DNA of 64,000 nucleotides from Halisarca cf. caerulea. Taxonomy: Eukaryota; Porifera; Demospongiae; Chondrillida; Halisarcidae. The position numbers and the translations under genes were made by a program. The notes under the pieces were generated by a model, which did not search any database, had not been told where the DNA came from, and was given only the letters and a program-made list of their open reading frames with translations. The DNA lies in NCBI GenBank assembly GCA_963170055.1, contig CAUJGJ010000005.1:719901-783900 (forward strand), written 5' to 3'. Shown here piece by piece: positions 37,684 through 52,312 of the stretch; the first letter of the stretch is position 1; every line of letters begins with the position of its first letter.

Positions 37684-40600
37684 GGGTACAATTTGCAAAT
37701 TAGTTTTCTCCTCTTTGAATAGTCTGGGTTAGCTGTAGCTTATCTTTAATTATGGTTTTGTTGTAAGGGTTTGATAGAAGATCATACTCAAAAGATCAAG
37801 GAATTGGAGGGAGAACTGCAAGACCAAGTCCAGCAGCTGGATAATCTTAAAGCTACTATGGAGGAAGATAAAGTGTGCACCATATGCTCTGTTATATATT
37901 CAGTCATGCATTTTCTCCATGTTGGTCAGGTTGTTTTGTTCTCTTCTCATCCCAACCATACTGTACGTATGTATATGAAATTTCCTGCCATTACAAATTT
38001 TTAACCACACTAACAGGGTATATAATGCTACAGTAACTTAAAAACTATTGTAAATGGTTAATTAAAAAAGCACCTCAATTTATCAATCCTCTTTTCATAA
38101 TTGTCATGAATTTTCTATATTTTGTCCTTAATTGCAAAGGTATACATAAATTTTGGAGTATGATGATGCTAAACTAGCAATATTACTTGTAGTATAACGA
38201 TTGATGATGAGCTTGGTGGGACATAGCACTTTATGGCAAACTTTCGCCTTAGTCAGACTTGTATACACATCCAAAACAGGTAACAATCATTCATTGATCG
38301 AGCAAAAATACACATTGTGGGAAGCTTCTTGATTATGGAGCTATGCCCAAAGCTATTTCACAAATTTAAATTAATTGACATAATATAATATTATTGTATT
38401 ATAAACAATCAATAGATTCTGAAGAAGTATTCAGTATGATTTGGTGTGATATTTTCTTAGATCACAGCATTTTGATTGACATGCTGCATTACTTAGCCAT
38501 AGGGTTATGCATTGTGGGTACTTGCAAATTAGTTTTATCCTATTTAGATTGTCTGAGTTAATGGTAGCTTTTCATAAATTGTGGTTTTGTTATTAGGGTT
38601 TGATAGAAGGTCATGCTCAAAAGATCAAGGAATTGGACGGAGAGCTGCAAGAGAAAGTCCAGCAGATAATTGAGCTTGAAGCTACTGTAGAGGAAGATAA
38701 AGTATGTACCATATGTTGTCATAATATTCATTCATGCATCTTCTCCATGTTAGTCAGGTCATTTTGTTCTTTTCTTATCCAACCATATATATAGGAAATT
38801 TCCTGCCATGCGTTGTAATTTTTTTACTACATATAACAGGGTATATAAAACTATTTTAATATCAATGCAGAAATGATTGCTTGAAAATGGCACCTCATTT
38901 TTGTCATTTTTTTCTTCATACTTGCCAAGACTTTTCCTATTTCTGTCCTTGCAAAGATATCTATAAATTTGGAGTGTGATAAAAGTAACGCACGTGCTCA
39001 TTGCTTCGAAGCCTTCATAATAAAAATGGCTCTGTTAAAGGAAGAAAGTCAGCTCCGAAAACACAGTAGTTTGGAATACATTGAGTCTTAGCCTGAGCAG
39101 AACATCCCTACAGATTCCATGAAACCTACATTCAATTTAGAAGAAAAAAATTGTAGTGAACTTTTATAGCAAAACGTTTGAGCATTAGCTTATAGCCACT
39201 ATAACAACAGTTATGGGGGAAAAACTGTTTTTCCACTGTCCAGGCAGCCTAAATTTGTGCATGTGGGACATGTCCAAAATCTCCCTATAGTATACCGTGC
39301 TAATTTTTGGCTTTCATGACTTTGAATCATGTGACATATGTTACATTCAATCTGCGACGTTTTTGCTTAGGAGCAAGTTAAGTCAATTGTGCTGTGTGGT
39401 ACTTCATTGTACATTTCATACTTTGTAAGCCTTTATCCGAAGATAAGTCCCATGCACATGAATTTACGTAAGGAAACTTGTTAGATAATTATTGTGTACA
39501 ATCAGTGGTCTTTTGGAAGGCTGCATGAAGATTATTCATTCTACTCTAAGGTATTTTGGCTAGTCAAATAGCCTGTGCTATTAGATGTAAGTTTTTAACT
39601 TAGTCTATGATCACGCACCTTGTTCTTCAATATCACTGATCAACGCCAAATGACTCATCTTTCTTATATTGTATAATATCCTGCTTTAACTCAATAGTTC
39701 TTGCTTTCGAAGTATCAATCCCTGCCATGCTACCCAAACTTTGAAATGGTCATCACTTTCAAGCGGTATGAAGAGTTTGATGATGTCATAGCACAAATCA
39801 CATACTATCAAGTAAAATCAAGCTCCTTGCGAAAGAGATCTTCCTTGCAAAATACCATGTCGCCAAGTAAATCAGCTGAGCAACGTTAAGTTTTTTTATT
39901 GTGATCAGTATTGACTGTTTCAACTTTTAACTGATGGGGGTTTTGATATACTTGTTGTTTGAGAAGTTATATACGAATCCTTTATCATCCTGAAGAAATT
40001 AGCTGAATATCTTACTATTTTAGTAATCAAAACCCCCATCATAAGAAAGTCGGATATTTTAAGTATTATTATTACCATTCAGTCTGTATTCTGTATCTGT
40101 AGGCCCACGTTGTGCTCCAAAAACTTTTTAACTTACCTACCAACTAAATCACTCATTCCAAAATGATGAAGAAGGAATTTGAAATGTGGGGGAAAATAGT
40201 TCAATGCGTACCTTAGGTTAGGTTAGGTTAGCTTATTTTGACTGGGGAAGCCTTTAGCCAGTGGCTACTATCCTAGGCACCCAGTAAACAAGATAAAAGC
40301 AGGAAGAAAACAAAAAGAAACAGAAAATAACGAGTTAAGGGAAATAAGGAATAGAATAGGAAGAATTAAAATGGAAATGAAATTAAGAATCTCAATAAAT
40401 CGACATGCAAATACAAAGGAAGAAAGAAATAACATGCAGGATACTAAAATAGAATTGTAGTTAACCATGCACTTGGGTATCTTCCATGATTGAACTGACT
40501 AGATAGGAGAAGGATGCGAAGGATGCAGTGTTCTGTACAGAGGGGGGCAGTGCTCGCCACAAGGAAATTCCACGAAAACTGAAAGATTGCTGGCCAAAGG

Positions 40601-43600
40601 AGCTTTTCACTGGGGGTAGGTTATGAACATTGCCGAAGCGAGTAGAGTAGGTGTGGGACGGAGCTTGGAAGAGAGAGGAGAGATAGGAAGGAGCAAGAGA
40701 GTTGAAGAATCTGTACACCATTTGAGCCTGGTGGAGTTTCCTACGAACATCTAGAGAGGCGAGATCTAATTCATTCCATAAAGCAGAAGAAGAGTAGAGA
40801 CAAGGGCAATGAAGACAGATCCTACAAGCATAGTTGAAAAGAGTCTGGAGCCTACTTGAGTCCCTTTTGGTGCAGCCAATCTAAACCACATCACAATAAT
40901 CGACCAGGGGAAGGACGTAAGATTTGAGGTAAAGAACAAGCGGAGAGTGAGGGAGAAACCAAGAAAGATACCTGAGGAGACTAACACTGCAAGAATTTTG
41001 CCAACAAGCTGGTCAATGTGGTTGTTCCAAGTCAATGTGTCATTGATTAAGACACCTAAAAACTTAAAAGTTGAAACCTGTTGAAACCTTAGATATGTTT
41101 GTACTGCCTCAAAACCATTTCTTGACCATTCTACAATATATATTTCAAAAGAAATAGAGGAATTTGCAAACGGCATTATGCCTACTTTGGGAAGCCATTT
41201 AAATGTAAATGGACATGTCTAATTGGACGACACTTAACTTCCCCAAACAATTTTCACAAACTTCTATATCCTAGGCTTGTAAGATAAGAAATAGAATAAT
41301 CAAAGGCTTCAACCTTTCAGGCTAAGCGTTTTTTTCTTGAACTTTGGCAAACAGTCATTTCTTTGATATTTTATGTATGCACAATGTCACCAAAGTCATC
41401 ATCTCTTCCCATTCTGTTGATTCATGAAACTTAAACAGCACCTGGAGGACACTCAATGACAGGATAAAAACAGTCACTACTGGTAATTGATGACGTACAA
41501 AATTGAGCACCGTCAACACTCCAAACAAGTAACAATCGGTTATATTCGCAGTGTTCTCCACCCTAATAATTCAGCCATTTCTACAATGTTTCACTTAATA
41601 CAATGTAATTGCGACTTGTTTAAAGTCGTATTGATTCGTGAATATTTTGAAAACTTAAATGCTAAATGGCATCCGAAAGACACTTGATTCTGTATGTATT
41701 GAGAAGAGGCAGTTGCAAATTTATGACTTCTTAAACAAGTATTTACCGCAATCTCAACAAGTCATGCCTGCGATGATTGGATGATGTAGCGAAGATTAGG
41801 CATTACATTATATGGGATGCTTTATGCATCTTGTTCATTGCTGACATTATTTTGTTTTCTGAACATCACATATGTAGGACATGTCCACGCTAATTAGGAG
41901 GTGTAAAAACTTTGTTTGTTTTCAAATTTATTGTCTCAACTTGTGTAAGCTTCAGAGTCTCAAACAAGAACTTGGCTGATAGACCGTCATGTGAACTTCT
42001 CGAAGATTGCTAATTCCAATGTCTCGTGTCTATATTTGAGTAACTACGAAGATTTTCCTGATCCCTATTCAATACCGAAAAGCTCAGGATGCTACATGGT
42101 GAACACGTTTTAGGACATCTTTTCACATAAATCACGATAGCTAAGTATACTCTAACTTTTCCTCGTTGCAAATTTTACTATTTCTCTCCAAAGCCGAGAT
42201 CGGTGAAATCAACCCTCTAAAAGCAAATTTAAAGTGCCTAAACCTCAGGAAAGAAACAGCTAATAAAATTCGCAACATGGGAAAGTTGTATCATACCAAT
42301 AGCTCACGATCGGTGATTCAAAAGCGCTTTGAGCTTGCTCCCTTATCTAGCACCTGGAAGAAAACTAAAATTTTGAAGATGATTCAATGGCATCACATGC
42401 CAGCATGTGATAATTCTGTGATGATGACAGAAAACGTCACTATACGGTGGCTCAGCACGCGTATATGCCCGAATACCAGCTTGAACCACGAGAATAACAC
42501 GTGACTAATAGCTTATAGGCACCAAAAAATAACAAATTCCTCATTAGTCAACTGAGGAAAGCTATCCTGAAAATTCTGGGCATGTCCCCCATGTGCATGC
42601 TAGCAGATAACAGAGATTGTCACCTTAATTGCACCAGCTTTTTCAAAGAAATTCTCCTCTTAACAACAGCTCTTCTTGAAAGTGTTGCCACATGCCGTCA
42701 GGTGTAAATAGCTATGTATATAACTTAGTTTTATAAGGAAGTGGACTATTTGCTTGACGTCATTGGATGCCTACTGTTTTATCACCATGCAGCTCATACA
42801 TGCCTAAACCTTGGAAGTGCTATGATTTGACCTCATAACTTTAAATCATCTGTACACCCACTGTATTACTTCACTCTAATAGGATAGACGGAAAGAAGCC
42901 AAGGATGCTATTGACCTAATGAATAGACAGATAAGAAAACTACAGGTATAATATTATGATTTTCTAATAGTATCAGATTTTCATAGATGCATCACTGTGA
43001 ATATTCAGTTTACATAACTTGTTTTACTCTTGTAGGGTGATTTAAGAGCGAGCAATGATAAGCTTGATGAAAAGGTTAGGTATTCAACCAAACATGCATC
43101 TTTTGGTTTTGATGGTTTATTTCTGAATGTTTCAGGATTCACTGAACAAACAGTATAAGGTAATTGAGTGCGTATATTGCTGACTTCCCTGCAACAACTG
43201 CTTAATCATGCAGGAATGTAATGTCCAACTTCATTTGAATCCAGAGCAAAATTGATCACCTTCAAATTTCGATGGAAAATACGGACAGAGCTCATAAAGA
43301 AAAAGACAAAGAAACTCAGGCATTGGAGAAAGTAAAAGAAGATGACTTACTACATGAAAATGATCAATTGAAGCAGACCTTATCTAATACAAAAGTGAGT
43401 TTACAGGGTATTTGGAACTGACTGTGGAAAAAGTTTTAAAATGGTACTCAAAGGCTTGTTTGTCAGCTTGCTTTCAACGTCGTCAAAGTAACAAAAATGA
43501 ATTAATTGAGTGCTGATGACTTGAAATTCTGCAGAAAACCACAAACAAAGCATATTTTTGAATTAAATTGAATATGGCACTCAATTGTGTTAAGGAAAAC

Positions 43601-46600
43601 ATATAGGACAGGCTATAATAGTGAAAAATGCAATGCACATGCTCACATATGTGGGACATGTCCATCAATCTTGCACGTAAATGGTTTCCAAATTTGACAA
43701 TTTACTGGTCACAAAACTGCTCAGTTTCTCACTTGTACTTATTGAAATGGACAGTTTACAAACTGAGTGCAGTATAAACACACCTAGACTACTTGCTGTG
43801 CTACTTTTCAACTAAATATCATCCCTTGCTGTTCAACTAATCAATGATTTATCCGATTGTCGCGATTAGCAGTTCTTGGACTGGATTAAATCGAAACTTG
43901 TACAGGCCTGCAAACACAAAATATGGACTAAAATGTCCCTATTACTAATATCTAACATTCTGCCCATGGGGATTTTGAATGTAATAGTTTTTAGGATATT
44001 CAAGAAAAATTTACAATGTGCTCAATTATTCCACAATAACTACCTGGAAAATTGCAGGATCAAAACCCCCACAGGCAAAAAGTTGAAGTATCCAATATTG
44101 ATAAAGATAAAATACTTGGAAGCTTCCTACAGTGATCCACTGATTTACGACATCGCATTATTATTACCATTATTCTTATTATTACGGTCACGATAGTTCA
44201 AAATGGCCCTCAGACCTATAAATACAATGGTATGCTGTACAGTATTGTCAAAGTGATAGTTGTTGGTGGGTGGGATTGTATAACTCTAAAGTGGAATTAG
44301 GTTTATACAGTGACACACTATACATATAATATATAGATACGGTGCTACAATAATTGTAATAGTAATACACACAAATTATAGAACATTTATATTTAATTTA
44401 CTCAAGCTGCATGGGAGACACACAAACATTAAACATGCATAGTACAGATTACAAACAATGGTAACTGTTAGCAAATCGATGATGCTGTCCTTTCTGTTTG
44501 AATTTAGCAGCTACAAACAGAAGCTGGGAATTATCTTGTTTAACAATAAATATAGACTTGTTGACCAGTGATAACCATGTGAAGTGATGATTGATGCTGC
44601 TGGCGATGGATAGCATATATATCAGATCTTAGATGTTCTAAGCTGGAACACTTAATTAGAAAGTCGAATTTATCTTTGATTTCATTATTACAGAGAAAGC
44701 CGGTCCTATTCGAGACTGGAGTGCTGAGTGGGTACGTATATCTGCCCACATCAATAGCAAGACTGTGACAGCTTGTTCTGAGTCATGCGAAGGCTGTCGT
44801 AAGATGGATTGCTGATGACTGATAAAATTAATACACTTTCTTCTTATGTACCGTATCAATGATCTGATTGTAAAATCTTAATATATTTCCCCCAATCCCA
44901 GTCCCCCCAACCGTTCTATGTACCTTACGTGTACAGGTCTTGGATATATTGGTCCTTTAATCGATTGTAGACTGTTTCATAAGTGGGACGGGGTTGAATC
45001 CCAGTGCCTGCATTTGAGCTTCAGTTTGTCAAACCATGATGGGAGATGACTGTTTGCGAATGTTTTGGACAGCTGGAATGCATTTCTGACAATGTTAGGT
45101 ACTAAAGGATTATGCAGTCGGTGGAAAATAGTTGAAGGCTGACATGCATGATTGTATCAAAACTAAGTGGCAGACGTCCAATTAAGTTCACTATACACTG
45201 TAGTATTTGTGCAAGTTTGGGGAACCTTTAATATGGCCTTGTAGAATTTCAAAGGTATCTGTTCAAGTGTACACATGTTGTCCAATCTCCAGATGTCTGA
45301 ATTATATAATATATAGGCTTAATCATGGTATTAAATAGGTGCAGTTGAATATTGATGAAATCAAGGAAAGTATTTAGTGGGTAGCTTTTTAGAATTTGTA
45401 CAAATTCTTGTGAAGAGGTGACATTTCATGCAGTGAAGGTTGCGAATTACTCCCATTTTCATAATATTCATCCTGGGGGAGGTTCCCATGGTGGAGGCAG
45501 ATGTTAATGAATGGGCATGTTAAGCCAGAGATCTAGTCTAAGAGATCCTTGTTACTGATCCACAGTAAGTTTTAAAGTCAGGGCAATTGGACAATGGTTA
45601 CATGGTACTGGCAGTTCTTAAGTTGTGTAACAAAATAATAATATATTACAGTAACAATAACTGAAATTTAAACTATATATACAGTTTTTACTCCTAATTG
45701 TTATACCTGTCGTGTACATTATCACTTGATACTACTAAAGCAGCTAGTATACTCAGTTATTCTCTTGACTAGGGTAAAATGGGACAAGCTGTACGTTACA
45801 ATTTTGAATTTCATACAAAACTTGTATTTCATTTTTGCAAGAGCCTTCTGTTGCTCCGGCATCTTCTTCAAAGTTGCTCCAATGCTCTGCCCAAAGAGAT
45901 CATCTTCATCAAATTCTGGTTTATAATTGAGCTTCTGGTTCTCTACGTAGCTCCTTAGAAACCTCCAAACCCATGTCAATATTCTCAACCTTGGGCTTTG
46001 TTTGTCGAGGCCTATGGGGATACAACAAATTGAATCATGTAGGACCTTTATTTAAGTCCACTATATAGGCTAAAAAGCAATGCTTCAGGACTCATCTTCT
46101 ATACACAAACACATGACATTGTGTAAATAACTCACGGAAGTATGGATGTGCTTGGACAAGGTGCTGCGGCCTGTGTTTCAAGTGACAATGATGTACTGGG
46201 AGACTTTGCAATACTATTATCTTTGTCTCCAGACTCCAGACCCTCATCCACACTCTCAGTGTCCACCTGCACGCTCTCTTGCTCATTCCATTCCCGTGTA
46301 GGAGTCTTTCCTTCAGTCCTATACAGTAATGGTATGCAGCACATGACAGCAATTAAATATAGCACTGTTCCATCCACTCTATTTATACCACACAAACTTG
46401 CCGTCTATGTTTGACAAAGTCTCGAAAGAACTCCATGTGGCCCATTCAGCCCCATGGTGCACATGAAATAGTATCTCCATCCCCGTTTATGGTCTTTTTC
46501 TTTTTTAAATCCTTCACTTGCCTCGGAAGAAACACTGTCCCAGCCTAAATATCCACCTTTCTGGGCAATCAATTGAACAAGTACACTCATTTAAGTTTCT

Positions 46601-49600
46601 TGGAGTTCTTATCAACGACACTTTAACTTGGGATGACCATATTAATAATATTATCTCCAAAGTCTCACGCAAACTTAATCTTCTTAGGCGCTTATCCTGG
46701 TTTCTTCCTCGTTCCCTTCTTATCCTCTTCTTAAAATCTTATGTTTTCCCTATTTTTGACTACTGCGATGTAGTCTGGAACAGCTGTTCGAAGAAGGATT
46801 CCGATCGTCTCCAATCACTCCTAAATTATGGCTGCAGAATTGTCCTGCAGAAACCTCGGTATAGCTCTGCATCTCAAATAAGAAATGAACTAGGACTCTC
46901 AACTCTTGAATCTCGTAGAAAACTCCATCTTCTCCAAGTCATGTACAACTGTCTCTCTTCCCGTGCTCCATCCTACCTGTCTACTCTTTTCCGACTTCCC
47001 TCGCATGATCACTACACTTGCTCCTCATGCTTAATAAATCTTCCCTCCGTCAAGTCTTCATTTGGGCAAAGAGCCTTCAGCTTTTCTGGTGTTTCATTAT
47101 GGCGTTCCATACCTACATCTGTGCGCATGGCCGAATCCTCATCAATATTCTCAAGGTTTGTATTTGATATTCTGAATAATTAAATATTCATTTTCTTGCA
47201 TTTATGTCTTATTTTAATTTTCCAATACTCACATTTTATAACTTTAACTGGAAAACTCTTTATTGCATGTCTTTTACATCATTGGCTGACTTAACCTTAC
47301 ATTCATTGCCTTGAATTTTGACTTGTTCATTTTCCAATTTCACTCAATCCACCATTTTTTAACTACCTAATCTTACATTTATTTATTTACTTATTTATTT
47401 ATTTATTTATTTTCCATTCACTCCTCACATACCTATCCCCCTTTTTTACTCCCTGTATCTTTTCCTTGTGTTTCTGGGTGCCTAGTATAGTAGCCTTTTG
47501 GCTAAAGGCCTCCCCAGGTTAAATAAGCTTCCATAACCATAACCATAACCACTTAACTTTTCCTGGCAATCTTTGACTAGTATCGATGAAGCTAACTACA
47601 CACGTACAGCAACCAATGCGAAAATACCTATGTTTCGACCTGTTCTCTCTAGCGCATCAGCGATGGCACTCCAGGTATTTTCCTTTTTTAATTGTACCTT
47701 AGAATCGGGGTCTACACTATTGTGTCCAGGGTTGCTTCATCGGAGAACAGTCATCATACGGTGTATATTTCTTTGGTAACAGTAACAATAATTAAAATGA
47801 ACTGGGGATTATCCCTGCTCTTGGAAATTAGTATAACTGTCATGTCCCTTGAAAAGCTGTAACCGGACTATTTACAGTGCCATATTAATTGACTGCTCCA
47901 AGTCTATGGTATAATGTAGATTGTTATTGGTGTTCACCATTGTAATGTAGATTGTCTGGGGTTCACCTGTGGTATTGCAAATGGCTCAGGGACACTACGC
48001 ATTGTGCAGCAGTAGCAGTGTATCATGAACCACGGTAATGGTTAATATGATGGGATATAACGGGAAAAACATGGCCGCCAAAGTCTTTATGTGGTGTTAG
48101 ATGTATGAAGTTCTAGTGACATTTTACTTGTCTGAAATGCACCAATAATTCTTCAATGCTCTGAAATCCTCAGATAGCAAGCATAATTAGTGCTGTAGAA
48201 GTACTCATTTATATGCAGGTGGCCTTAATGTGATCTAGTCCTCAGTGTGCTAATTCCTGCAAAACAGACATTTATTTATATAGTTGGCTGCATGCTGCAT
48301 GAGGGACTAAGCTTGAGCTTTTTTTTTGCATGGTGCCCATTAACTTCAATCCAATTCGTATTACAGTATCTATACAACTTAAGTTTCCATGTGAAGCAAG
48401 TGATTTTTCGTTCCTGCTCCGAATTTTGGTTATCAGGACCTGGAATTTTGTCCTTTGAGGGCTCATGCAGGCTACACACTATATGATAAGTTTATGGCAT
48501 ACACTTGATCCATTACATATTCACTGTGTAGTGGAAAATTTTGGGGAGCATTATATTTTAGGAATTCCTTTCCAGATGGTATTAACGAAAATTGGCGAAT
48601 TGAACATAACTGCCATGAGCTATTATTAGTTTAAATGATTTCTGGGGGGTTTCGTCCCACGATCGTAGCAAGACCGTTGCTCTTACGCCATCTTATAGGT
48701 TAAAAACATGGCAGCTGCATGAGAGAAGAAAGCGGAAAATAAGCGAAGAAAACATATGCAGCAATGATTACAATATTGATGACTTGTAAATTTGGCATTT
48801 CTTCCACAAATCTGCCAAAGCGCCAAATTAAAACCCTCGCCAAAGTTTCCGGCTATATGGTATACTGTGCATATTATAGTAAACACATACCATACTTGTT
48901 GCTAAAGTCCTCTGACCATCAGCGTGAAATTTCACCACACATTTGCGCATAAGCAACATGAATTTACAAACATTAGCTTTTACAACTAGCACACCCTGAT
49001 GCATCCATTGATCTGCTAACATTTCATTTTGTTTGTGAAATACAATTTTGATACAATTCATGTGTAGGAGGAATTACGAGAAGCAGTCTCTGAAAGAGAT
49101 CGTACCTCTAAGACAGTGGGCAATCTTACATCAAAAGTAGATCGTCTTGAAGAAGATGTAAGAAAATTGGAAAATGAGCAGAGTGAATTACAAGTAAGTT
49201 TAGGACTTGCAAAAGTTTACTGTTATTATAGCACCATTTGTTTGCATGCACTGCAGGGATTAATAATTCACATGCATATGGTTTATTGCCAAGCAGCAAG
49301 CTTAAAAGAGCATAGTGAGGCCAATGATCATTTCACCCTGTCAAGGTTACCCTTACAGAGAGAGAGATAGATAGATAAATAGATAGATAGATAGATAGAT
49401 AGATATTATAGTCTGTCTGACCACACAGACAATACATTGTGTAAGCTCACAATATAGTGTACAAGGTTGATGGTACATTGTGTAATCTTATAACAGAGCC
49501 ATGGAAACACAGCTAAGGTTTAGGCTTAGGCAGGCACAGTAACTGGCACCTAGAACTAAGGACCAGCGCTGGGCCAGGATAAATGCATGGATATGCCCCG

Positions 49601-50304
49601 CATGTGGTGATTCTCAACTGCCTTGTATCACATGTAATATTCAACCCAGTTGAGCTAGTGTCGCCTTCTTTCTCTGAATTGGCCAAGTATTATGTGAGAA
49701 TGACGTTATATATCATTCTTATTGTTATCACTATACACAGCTTGAAACAACTGCTACAATAGCAATTGCATGCACATCTCATGCATGGTCATCTGAACTG
49801 TACTTGTGACCATACTACTTCACCACTACTTTCGCCTTTTCTCACGCTTAACCCATCTTTTCACTTATAGTTTGAGACAGTGCGTCTCCTTCCATACTTT
49901 AGTCTTAAAGGTCATCATGTGCAACCTTCATTATTTAAGTAGAACTGTACTTGCTATTTTAGTTGGTTATGTTGTGAGATTGAGTTATCTTCAGGCCTGT
50001 AGCCAGGGGGGGTTCATTGGGTTCGGACGAACCCCCCTTTAAGAATCACCAAACAATAAAAAATAAGTCCTAAAGGGTTCTAAAGGAGTATGTAGCCTTA
50101 TTTAGACCCACTATAGGCACATATTCCCTTTGTTTCGTTGCTTTATTATCACTAAACGCTACCCAGAACGCTACCTGATCACAATTGGCCTCCATTTTGT
50201 GATGATGTCATTTATCATCACAATGACATTTTGTACTATGTATTTTGTAACTCGTTCGCACTGTGGATAATTTTGAGGGTATTTGTATAGGGGATCAATG
50301 TATA

Positions 50305-50349
<45 letters not shown>

Positions 50350-50383
50350 TGTGTGTGTGTGAGTATGTGTGTGCATGTGTGTG

Positions 50384-50450
<67 letters not shown>

Positions 50451-50456
50451 ATGTTA

Positions 50457-50489
<33 letters not shown>

Positions 50490-52119
50490 CACACGCGTGC
50501 ATGTGAAGGGGGATTGCGGAAATCTGAAATGTAACCCCCCTCTGGACAATCCTGCCTATGGGCCTGATCTTGAATCAAACCGAATTCACAATGTGCGACA
50601 GTCGCTCCATGCCCATGCATTGTATACAATTAAGTTAATAAGTGCCTTATAGTCAATATCCTTTTGGCAATGTAATTAACTTAGCCACATTGTATAATAC
50701 ATGTGTGTTTATGGAAATTTCTGTGATCAAGTCCTGTTGGCTGATTATCTTGTGTATAGTGGGAAATTTTGGCGAGCATTATATTTGGTGAATTCATTTC
50801 CAGATGGTATTGGCGAAAATTTAAATTGGCAAATTGAACATAAATGCTATAAACTATTGTAAGTTTAAATGATTTCTGAGAAGTTTCCTCCCATGATCGT
50901 TGCGAGACCGTTGCCCTGCCGCCATCTTATACGTTGAAAACATGGCGGCTGGGAGAAGAAAGCAGAAAATAAGTACAGAAAACATAGATTATGCAATGAC
51001 AACAAAATTGACCAAAATCGCCCAGTTCTTCTTACTGGACGAAAGTTATATATACTCCGCGCATGTTGGTATTTAACTAGCGATTGTTTCTATTGTCTGA
51101 AGAAAGATAGCGAGCTAGGAATACATAGCAGTTTCAGACAAACTTCGCCTTGGTTACACCTTTAGATCCCTCTCAATTCACAAGGAACAACATGAAAAGA
51201 CAGAACAAGTGGTGAGCTGTCCGAAAATCGTTCCGGGCTATGGGTTATAATCTTCTGTAAGAAAGTTATAACCGAAAAACCTGCTTTTTCACCCTTCAAA
51301 CGGCCAAAATTTAGCATAAATGGTCCAATTGCGAGAAACTGCTTGATTGTAGCACTATGCCCGGAACGATTTTCCGGCACAAACTAAAACATCTTAAGAT
51401 TCCATCGAAGTTGGATTTGGTGAGATTCGAAGACATCCGAAGGTCTAACCAAGTGACTTTATCTTCGCCCTCAACAAAACTGCCATTTTCGTAACGTTTC
51501 ATGGATACGTAGGCATAGCGTCACAAAAGTCGCCTTCTTCCCCCATTCTGTTGATATGTGAAATTTAGTACGTCACCTAAAAGACGCCAAATGGCGCATT
51601 AAAAACAGCTGCTAATTGATGACGTTGAAAACAAGCACCCCCCACAATCGGAACAAGCAACAGACGGTTATAAACACCCTGTGGACCATCAGTGTGAAAT
51701 TTCACCACACATTTGCACATAAGCAACATGAATTTACAACATTAGCTTTTACAACTAGCACACCCTGATGCATCCATTGATCTGCTAACATTTTATTTTG
51801 TTTGTGAAATACAATTGTGATACAATTCATGTGTAGGACGAATTACGAAAAGCAGTCTCTGAAAGAGATCGTACCTCTAAGAAAGTGGGCAATCTTACAT
51901 CAAAAGTAGATCGTCTTGAAGAAGATGTAAGACAATTGGATGATGAGCGGAGTGAATTACAAGTAAGTTGAGGGCTTGCAAAAGTTTACTGTTATTATAG
52001 CACCTCTTGCTTGCATGCACTACAGGGATTAATAATTCGCATGCATTTGGTTTATTACCAAGCTGCAAGCGTAAGAGAGCGTAGCAAGGCCAATCATAAC
52101 ACCCTGTCAAGATTTCCCT

Positions 52120-52206
<87 letters not shown>

Positions 52207-52250
52207 TATATGTGTATATATATATGTATGTATATGTATATATATATATG

Positions 52251-52312
<62 letters not shown>

